64,000 nt of DNA from Tricholoma matsutake. Lineage: Eukaryota; Basidiomycota; Agaricomycetes; Agaricales; Tricholomataceae. Under the pieces are notes generated by a model. The model worked only from the letters and a program-made list of their open reading frames with translations, searched no databases and was not told where the DNA came from. Location: the NCBI GenBank assembly GCA_026075535.2, contig AP026546.1, forward strand, positions 5,394,001-5,458,000, read 5' to 3'. The position numbers and the translations under genes were made by a program. Of the stretch, positions 57,820 through 64,000 are shown one piece after another; the first letter of the stretch is position 1; each line of letters begins with the position of its first letter.

Positions 57820-57935
57820 CCGGAATAACAGGAATAACCAGACTAACAGGAATAACCAGACTAACAGGAATAACCAGACTAACAGGAATAACCAGACTAA
57901 CAGGAATAACTGGACTAACAGGAATAACTGGAATG
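57820..57935. repeat. 18-bp minisatellite, about six units
   Basis: Tandem ACAGGAATAACCAGACTA units, very uniform, which suggests recent expansion. Confidence 0.9.
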
Positions 57936-57954
57936 CACGTGCTTTCCCAAATAA

Positions 57955-58035
57955 AAGTTGGACACACATCAAGAATTGAACCCTTGACCTTGGGTCTGCA
58001 TATCACAGTGTGCTTAACCACTGAGCTACCAGGTA
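57955..58035 (-). other. tRNA-like sequence, left end of TIR element 3
   Basis: Minus strand: A-box TAGCTCAGTGGTTAAGCAC; T-arm CAAGG-GTTCAAT-TCTTG with a 5-bp stem including one G-U; B box GGGTTCAATTC. The acceptor stem is poor. The same arrangement as in elements 1 and 2. Confidence 0.65.
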
Positions 58036-58204
58036 ATTATTCCTCTACATACATTTAATACCTTTATAACCAAACCAAGGTGCGTAGTTAACCGCAGCCA
58101 TTAACAGAATAATTAATAAGTATGCATACATGCATGACATGTGACATGTGACTGCCAACTCACAACCACCACCACCACCATCACCAACACCGCCTCCTCC
58201 TCCT

Positions 58205-58476
58205 TGTTGAAATTAATCCCTGATGCATGCTGTATACATGAGGCGATACATGCAGCATACGCATGTTACTGCGCTTACTGTGCATACATGCGGTAAACAC
58301 ATTCCCGAGTCATGTGACATCCTTAATATTATGTATATAAGGAGAACCTGTACCGTAGTAGGAATACAGTGTTCTTACCTCTGCTAACCCTAGCTGTAAG
58401 TCTAACTAAACCCCAGGTAGGTTGTAAGGAACATGTTGTCTCTTCCCCTGTGCAGCGTATATAGTCTGCTCCAACA
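58205..58476 (+). repeat. Copia 5' LTR
   Basis: Begins TGTTGAAATTAATCCC and ends CTGCTCCAACA. A TATA-like TATATAA at 58334-58340 probably directs transcription. An ATGC-rich inverted cluster (GCATGCTGTATACATG...) lies in the U3 part. Confidence 0.95.
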
Positions 58477-58488
58477 GGTTATGGGCCC
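58477..58488 (+). promoter_or_regulatory. Copia primer-binding site (half initiator tRNA-Met)
   Basis: GGTTATGGGCCC starts at the first base after the LTR; its complement GGGCCCATAACC resembles the initiator tRNA-Met anticodon stem-loop. Confidence 0.75.
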
Positions 58489-58726
58489 TGCTGGGCACGT
58501 CGCGAACGCGCTTTAATTAGCTGCGAACGACGTAGACTTCATTGTCTCCAAATTTATAACCTTGCGCTCTTCGTGAGCTGCATTGCGCTCCCTGCGAGCT
58601 GCATATAAAACCTAGGTTCACTAGGGTTAACCACTCTGAAGGAGTGTTTTCTCCTGAGAACGTTAAACGTGTTTTATTGAGTAAAAAGACTGATTGAGCG
58701 CTTTTAACAGCTGCCACCACAGAATC

Positions 58727-61700
58727 ATGTCTTCAACTCTTGAAAAACTCGTTCAAACTTTCGACGGATCAAATTACATCTTATGGGCCAACTCAATGAA
58801 GGCGTGGCTCAGGTCTCAGGGCCTCTGGCAAATAACTAGCGGGGCGGAGCAAAAACCGCCCCCGGCGCCTCCTTTGACGGCGACGAACGCTACCTTGGTA
58901 GCGGACGCTAATGCCAAGCTCCAGACCTGGAGCAACAAAAATTACCAGGCTATTGGTAGCCTAGTGCTCCGCCTGGCCCCCTCCATTCGGCAGCGTGCCA
59001 ACACAAAGGACACTGCTGAGGAGGTGTGGGATCTCATCCGCACCGATTATGGTGTGGACAGCCCCTCCCAAGTCTTCGCGGACTTTAGGTCCGCAATAAC
59101 AATCAAAATCCCGGCTGCAAACCCCGCACCAGAGATTGCAAGAATGGCAGACAAATTTGAGCACCTCACGGCTGCTAACGTCGCCATCCCCGAGCTAGTA
59201 CAGGCGATGATTCTACTTGCTGCGATGCCGCGCGAGTACGACTCATTGTCTGCAACGGTCCTTAACACGACCGCCACTAGCGCCTTGACATTTAAACATG
59301 TCAAGGACTCCATTGTTGCTGAAGCCTCAAGGCGCACAGCAGTTGGAAAGCCCACTGGCCAGCCTCAGGCCAACAAACTTTCCGCTGTTAAGCGCAAGGG
59401 GGGAAACCCCAAATGGCAGCCCAAAGAAGGGCAAAACAGCAACGGAGACTCGTCCCGAAAACGTGGACGACGTGGGGACAGAAAGACTAAGGAGGAGAAG
59501 CCAAAAGAGAAACATACCCACCTCGCCTCCAACGCCTTTACCACCATAAATGGTAATGGCACCATCATACCGCCAATGCCGCTCATACAGCGCATCGAGC
59601 GACGCGAACACACTCCCACAAGGGATCCTCGCCGCCGACCGCCTGCACAGGCATACACGGGCGCGGCCTCCTCTTCTCGCTCAGTTTACACCGAATACCA
59701 GCAAGCTCGAGACACCCTCGAGCGCATGCAACTTCCGCGCAGCGCGAAAAACCTGCGACCGCTGGAAGAGCACCTTATGGTGCGAGAAGGTAAGAGAAGG
59801 AGGATAGAGCCAGAAACTGAGGCAATGATCGAGGAGGTAGAAGACGATACCGTCTCCCTCGGATCCGAACCTCCAGTAACTGACGAGGAAGTGTGGAAAG
59901 CCGTCGACGAAATGCTCGTCGATGAACCCCTTGACACAGGGGCGTATGATGACAGGTCAGTCCTTTTCCCTGCCACAAGCACTAAGATTAAAATTCCTAT
60001 GAATACAGCGAACTTTTCATGTGAAATTTTACCGCTATTAAATGTATCATGGAATTATGTAGATCTTAATATATGTGCTATGTGTGCAAAGGGAGATTGT
60101 AAGAAAGGTGCCGACTGGATCATGGATTCAGGCGCATCAAAACACTTCACTGGTGAAATGAAAGATTTCGCTTCTTACGAGCCTTTACCGAGAAAGGACT
60201 CTACCTTGGTCCAAACGGCCACTGGTACTACTCATATAGTAGGAAAAGGAGCAGTCTTCATTAGGCACCAGGTAGTATGTAATGGGAAGTCAGAGACGCG
60301 TGAAACGCGACTATACCCCGTCTACTACATACCCAACATTAATACTCAATTGATGTCAATGGGGGTCTTTTTACAAGACGGAAGTGATGTGCGTGGTTCC
60401 TCCGCATACATTTCATTCATCGAGCATGGAAACCCAATCATGCATTGTGTCCCTCTAAGGAGGAATGACACGATCTATTGGGCTCGGACTCATATATTGA
60501 GCACCAAAAAGGTTAATGTCGCGACCATTTATGTCGCTGACTACTTGACTTGGCATAGGCGACTTGGACACCCATCCAAAGAGGCGCTAGGGAAAATGCC
60601 TAAAAGCACCATAAAATTCCCAAGGAATTTAATTATTCCTAAAGACAAAATTATATGTCCAGGGTGTGCAGAAGGGAAAATGACCTCAAAATCTTTTCCC
60701 GAGTCAGACTCACGAGCTGACAAATCCTTTGAATTAATACATTCCGACCTAAAGGAACTCCCGGTACTATCGTACCACAAACATAAATACTTCATTGTAT
60801 TTCTGGATGACAAAACGTCACATATTTGGGTCCAATGCCTTAGAAAGAAATCTGACACTGCTGCAGCGATTAGACAATTTCAAGCGATGGCTAAGACCCA
60901 ATATGGCGCTACAATCAAGCGCTGGCGTGTCGATCCAGGGGGGGAGTTCAAGGATCGTGAGCTACAAAAACAGCTCAAGGATTTAGGCATCAAAATAGAG
61001 ATGTCTGCACCCCACGTTCATCAACAGAACGGGCGCGCAGAGCGCGCTATAAGGACAATAATGGAAAAGTCGCAAACCCTGCGATTCACCGCTTGTCTAC
61101 CACAATCATGGTGGGAATTTTGCATAGAACATGCAACACATTTATACAACCGAACCCCAATAAGGCGCCTGAAATGGCTGACACCTTTTGAGGACCTGAC
61201 AAAGGTCCGCCCAGATCTAAACAATCTGAAGGTCTTCGGTTGCAGTGCTTATGTCTATCTACCAAAGGAAAAACGTCCAACAACATTGTCTCCTCGATCG
61301 GAGCTAATGACGTACCTTGGAGTAGAAGATGGCATTAAAGCATATCGTTTCATGCGACGAAACGGTGCAATATTCATTGGTGCTACGGCACTATTTGATG
61401 AAACGATGTTCCCATGCTGTCCCGGAGCTAAAACTCCTGCCAAGACAGACCTTGGTGATTTTCCACCAGAACCAGAAGATGACGACCACTCATCTGGAAT
61501 GGATGGTGATGACCATATACCGCCACAAAATCCGCCCCTTCCTCCATCATCAGAAGATGATGATGATGATTTACCAAGTGAGCAAAAGGCGCATGACGAT
61601 GCGACTAACGCTCCTTCTCCGCCGCCTCCAGTTAGCACTGAGGACTTTCGTCCAAGACGTGAAGATCAACAGGAATGGCAGCAATTGCCCCATCGATCAG

Positions 61701-63592
61701 GCAGGCAGAGGAAAATCCCAAACCGTCCCGGCAATACCTATGGAGAACAGCGACTCCCCTCTGACATAGAGAGAGACATTGCGCGTGATCGATATTGGAA
61801 GAAGTCTGTGGGTCAAGATTCGGATCATAACCGAACACGACCACGACCTCAACAGCAAGAACCGGTTGCTGGACCGAGTTCGGCACCCCACGAGAGTGTG
61901 CCCGATTCCAATAATCAAGAACATGATCACCCAATGGGGGAACCGGACGAAGCAGGTTATATTAAAAAGATAACCAAGGAAGGTGGAGATGAGCTTATCC
62001 GCTGGCTGTTGTCAAAAGCAGTCACACCATCAAGCGGAAAAAGCCTAGTTCCAAACCAATTTCGCGATATTGCGCGCCTACCCCGGCAGCAGCAACTTGA
62101 GTGGAAACAGGCTTGTCGTGAAGAGTTAGAGGCTCTTCGCAAACGACAAGTCTATGACATCGTCGATCTTCCACATGATCGAAAAACGATCAAAAATAGA
62201 TGGGTTTTCTCCGTGAAATCGGACGGAAGAAAACGAGCCAGACTCGTGGCCAAAGGCTTTTCACAAGTCGAAGGCGTTGACTTTGATGAGATTTTCTCAC
62301 CAGTAGTCCGCTACGAGACCGTACGCCTCATGTTTGCCCTTGCGTCTCTAGAAGGCATGTATATGACCAGTCTAGATGTAAAAACCGCATTTTTATACGG
62401 CAAACTTGATGAGGAGATCTATATGGATCAACCCGAGGGTTTCAAACTCGAGGGTAAAGAGCGCAAAGTAATGCGCTTACGCCGAGCATTGTATGGCCTT
62501 AAACAGGCTTCACTAGCATGGTGGAAAGAGCTAGAGGCATTTATGCGCACCATTGGGTTCGTGCGCGCCAGCTCCGATGCCGGCATCTTCATACACAAGG
62601 ATCCTAAGACAGGCAGCATCATTATTGCGCTAGTCTATGTTGATGATGGCTTGTTCATGGGCAAGAACAAGAAACTTGTGGATGAAAAGAAGAATGCTTG
62701 CCTGAAGCATTGGGAGTGCCGTAGTACTGAAAAAGTCACGGAATTCTTAGGCATGCGCATCACCCAGACCGCTGCAAAAGTCAAACTCGATCAAACAGAA
62801 TATCTCGCCAAAGTGCTTGAGAGGTTCGAGATGACAAATGCCAAGATTGCCCCCACTCCGCTCCCGACTGGCTACAAACCGTCGGAGAACACAGCGACGC
62901 CAAACGCGGCGCTTAGATCGAAATATCAGTCTGTGATCGGATCTTTATTGTATCTGATGCTCGGAACGCGACCTGATATCGCTTACGCGGTAATCAAGAT
63001 GTCGCAATTCTCGGCTAATCCTAGCCAAGAACATCTAGACAAAGCAATGTACATAATGCGCTATCTGGTGGGAACCCAGAAGTACAGTATGGTCTATGAT
63101 GGAGAGAAATCTGAGGGGCTACAGGCCTTCACAGATTCTGATTGGGCAGCTGACACAGTCAAGCGCCGATCTACAACGGGTTACTTTGCTACTCTGGCGA
63201 GTGGCATTGTGTGCTGGCAGTCCCGTTTACAAAAAACTGTAGCACTGTCATCCACAGAAGCCGAATACATGGCTCTCTCCGACACTTGTCGGCAGATAGT
63301 GTGGATAGAGTCCTTATTCCAAGAACTTGGATATACACTGAAGCGCGTACCAATCTGCGCTGATAATCAAGGATCCATCTTTATTGGATCAAATCCAGTT
63401 CAGGAAAGAAGGACCAAACATATAGACATTCGCTACCACTACACCCGCGAATGCATAGAAAATGACAAAGTCACAGTCGTTTTCATTCCTGGAAGTGATA
63501 ATCCGGCTGACATGTTCACAAAGAACCTTGGCACCGTCCTATTCAGGAAATTTAGAGACTCTCTCGGAATTATTTTCGAGATTCAAACTTAG
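58727..63592 (+). CDS. Copia Gag-Pol polyprotein, 1621 aa
   Basis: The first good ATG is at 58727 (MSSTLEKLVQTFDGSNYILW); an open stretch upstream lacks ATG. Domains in order: UBN2-like Gag (residues 1-250; I see no CCHC knuckle, only a basic Arg/Lys-rich tail), aspartic protease WIMDSGASKHF (about 465), integrase zinc motif WHRRLGH...CPGC (608-645) and catalytic D/D/E (HSDLKE 672, RVDPGGEF 735, QQNGRAERA 766), an acidic linker, RT (WVFSVKSDG..., YVDD at 1303) and RNase H (FTDSDWA 1468, SSTEAEYMAL 1508). All catalytic residues are present with no stop or frameshift. Gag and Pol share one frame without a visible slippage site. It is the only plausibly active element in the window. Confidence 0.97.
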   Translation: MSSTLEKLVQTFDGSNYILWANSMKAWLRSQGLWQITSGAEQKPPPAPPLTATNATLVADANAKLQTWSNKNYQAIGSLVLRLAPSIRQRANTKDTAEEVWDLIRTDYGVDSPSQVFADFRSAITIKIPAANPAPEIARMADKFEHLTAANVAIPELVQAMILLAAMPREYDSLSATVLNTTATSALTFKHVKDSIVAEASRRTAVGKPTGQPQANKLSAVKRKGGNPKWQPKEGQNSNGDSSRKRGRRGDRKTKEEKPKEKHTHLASNAFTTINGNGTIIPPMPLIQRIERREHTPTRDPRRRPPAQAYTGAASSSRSVYTEYQQARDTLERMQLPRSAKNLRPLEEHLMVREGKRRRIEPETEAMIEEVEDDTVSLGSEPPVTDEEVWKAVDEMLVDEPLDTGAYDDRSVLFPATSTKIKIPMNTANFSCEILPLLNVSWNYVDLNICAMCAKGDCKKGADWIMDSGASKHFTGEMKDFASYEPLPRKDSTLVQTATGTTHIVGKGAVFIRHQVVCNGKSETRETRLYPVYYIPNINTQLMSMGVFLQDGSDVRGSSAYISFIEHGNPIMHCVPLRRNDTIYWARTHILSTKKVNVATIYVADYLTWHRRLGHPSKEALGKMPKSTIKFPRNLIIPKDKIICPGCAEGKMTSKSFPESDSRADKSFELIHSDLKELPVLSYHKHKYFIVFLDDKTSHIWVQCLRKKSDTAAAIRQFQAMAKTQYGATIKRWRVDPGGEFKDRELQKQLKDLGIKIEMSAPHVHQQNGRAERAIRTIMEKSQTLRFTACLPQSWWEFCIEHATHLYNRTPIRRLKWLTPFEDLTKVRPDLNNLKVFGCSAYVYLPKEKRPTTLSPRSELMTYLGVEDGIKAYRFMRRNGAIFIGATALFDETMFPCCPGAKTPAKTDLGDFPPEPEDDDHSSGMDGDDHIPPQNPPLPPSSEDDDDDLPSEQKAHDDATNAPSPPPPVSTEDFRPRREDQQEWQQLPHRSGRQRKIPNRPGNTYGEQRLPSDIERDIARDRYWKKSVGQDSDHNRTRPRPQQQEPVAGPSSAPHESVPDSNNQEHDHPMGEPDEAGYIKKITKEGGDELIRWLLSKAVTPSSGKSLVPNQFRDIARLPRQQQLEWKQACREELEALRKRQVYDIVDLPHDRKTIKNRWVFSVKSDGRKRARLVAKGFSQVEGVDFDEIFSPVVRYETVRLMFALASLEGMYMTSLDVKTAFLYGKLDEEIYMDQPEGFKLEGKERKVMRLRRALYGLKQASLAWWKELEAFMRTIGFVRASSDAGIFIHKDPKTGSIIIALVYVDDGLFMGKNKKLVDEKKNACLKHWECRSTEKVTEFLGMRITQTAAKVKLDQTEYLAKVLERFEMTNAKIAPTPLPTGYKPSENTATPNAALRSKYQSVIGSLLYLMLGTRPDIAYAVIKMSQFSANPSQEHLDKAMYIMRYLVGTQKYSMVYDGEKSEGLQAFTDSDWAADTVKRRSTTGYFATLASGIVCWQSRLQKTVALSSTEAEYMALSDTCRQIVWIESLFQELGYTLKRVPICADNQGSIFIGSNPVQERRTKHIDIRYHYTRECIENDKVTVVFIPGSDNPADMFTKNLGTVLFRKFRDSLGIIFEIQT

Positions 63593-63615
63593 CTGCTTAG
63601 AGCGCTGTACAGTTT

Positions 63616-63624
63616 GAGGGGGGG
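63616..63624 (+). promoter_or_regulatory. Copia polypurine tract
   Basis: GAGGGGGGG immediately upstream of the 3' LTR primes plus-strand synthesis. Confidence 0.85.
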
Positions 63625-63896
63625 TGTTGAAATTAATCCCTGATGCATGCTGTATACATGAGGCGATACATGCAGCATACGCATGTTACTGCGCTTACTG
63701 TGCATACATGCGGTAAACACATTCCTGAGTCATGTGACATCCTTAATATTATGTATATAAGGAGGACCTGTACCGTAGTAGGAATACAGTGTTCTTACCT
63801 CTGCTAACCCTAGCTGTAAGTCTAACTAAACCCCAGGTAGGTTGTAAGGAACGTGTTGTCTCTTCCCCTGTGCAGCGTATATAGTCTGCTCCAACA
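63625..63896 (+). repeat. Copia 3' LTR
   Basis: 272 bp, three transitions relative to the 5' LTR (in the CATTCCYGAGTC, GGAGRACC and GGAACRTG stretches). Confidence 0.95.
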
Positions 63897-64000
63897 CTCC
63901 TCTCCACTCTACCACCACCACTGCATGCACACCTGCCACCACCATTCCCATGCCCACTGCCACCATCACCACCACCTTCAAACGAGCTGACTGGATGGAA

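Larger units (their letters stand above)
58205..63896 (+). mobile_element. Ty1/Copia retrotransposon, full length, intact
   Basis: TSD CTCCT at 58200-58204 and 63897-63901. Two 272-bp LTRs differing at 3 positions. The primer-binding site GGTTATGGGCCC directly follows the 5' LTR and is complementary to the anticodon region of initiator tRNA-Met, the half-tRNA priming of Copia/Ty5-type elements. Polypurine tract GAGGGGGGG (63616-63624) precedes the 3' LTR. One uninterrupted polyprotein ORF. CpG-rich, unlike the rest of the window. Confidence 0.97.
57675..64000. mobile_element. CTTTACACTCCC-family TIR element 3, left end, hosting the Copia element
   Basis: The left end AGTACTTTACACTCCCCC matches element 1 base for base. 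Subterminal words GTTGGATTCTGG and TGGTCGGAATAAGG, an 18-bp minisatellite and an outward tRNA-like sequence follow. Copia is inserted at 58205. Sequence after 63901 (CACCACCAC-rich) probably continues the element; the right end is outside the window. Confidence 0.7.

Overview
This is a eukaryotic window, almost certainly from an Agaricomycete (mushroom-forming basidiomycete). The evidence is short introns of about 50-66 nt (GTAAGT donor, CTAAC/CTAAT branch site, YAG acceptor), a Plavaka-type CACTA transposon, a fungal-style Helitron, Tad-like LINEs, Ty3/Gypsy and Ty1/Copia elements, and a DUF6589-type gene. I see no convincing single-copy host gene. The window is a deep nest of transposable elements, many with exact target-site duplications (TSDs), so their order of arrival can be read.

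Layout. (1) About 1-17.2 kb: a minus-strand Helitron (N-terminal region, HUH Rep, PIF1-like helicase). It is interrupted by a hAT element (11882-16411, TSD TCCATGAG), a 5'-truncated LINE (4770-7574, 12-bp TSD) and a TIR element of the CTTTACACTCCC family (2253-4511, TSD GATTGAC). (2) 17223-38045: a two-gene DNA element with 19-bp TIRs and TSD AACT. It carries a DUF6589-like gene (+) convergent with a RecQ-like helicase gene (-). It has been broken by a Tc1 element (19351-20943, TA), by a gag-only Gypsy (21021-27269, TSD ATCAC) that itself holds a hAT MITE and a solo LTR, and by a Plavaka transposon (29483-36725, TSD TTA) sitting inside a RecQ intron. (3) 38.7-40.5 kb: a second Helitron fragment split by a solo LTR. 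(4) 41.1-44.6 kb: 5' part of a Tad-like LINE, also split by a solo LTR. (5) 44.65-51.68 kb: a decayed Gypsy gag-pol split by a second CTTTACACTCCC element (45721-47751), a solo LTR (48533-49216, TSD CTCAG) and two hAT MITEs. (6) 51.7-57.6 kb: MITE-like material, a Gypsy gag remnant and an array of spliced palindromic modules. (7) 57675 to the end: the left part of a third CTTTACACTCCC element, into which an intact Copia element (58205-63896, TSD CTCCT) has inserted.

Most interesting: the DUF6589 + RecQ element. If one subtracts the insertions it is about 5.5-5.7 kb, and its DUF6589 protein shows a plausible D/D/E catalytic arrangement, so it looks like a helicase-encoding DDE transposon. The nearest precedent I can name is the AcademH lineage. 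Second, the CTTTACACTCCC elements carry outward-facing tRNA-like (A-box/B-box) sequences at their ends and a cargo of directional palindromic modules containing spliceosomal introns. The same modules occur inside unrelated hAT MITEs and between the two Plavaka genes.

The older elements are CpG-poor and their ORFs are broken mostly by TGA codons where arginine is expected, as CGA-to-TGA decay would give. The Copia element is CpG-rich, open through 1621 codons and has LTRs differing at 3 of 272 positions, so it is the youngest arrival and the only element here that looks potentially active.
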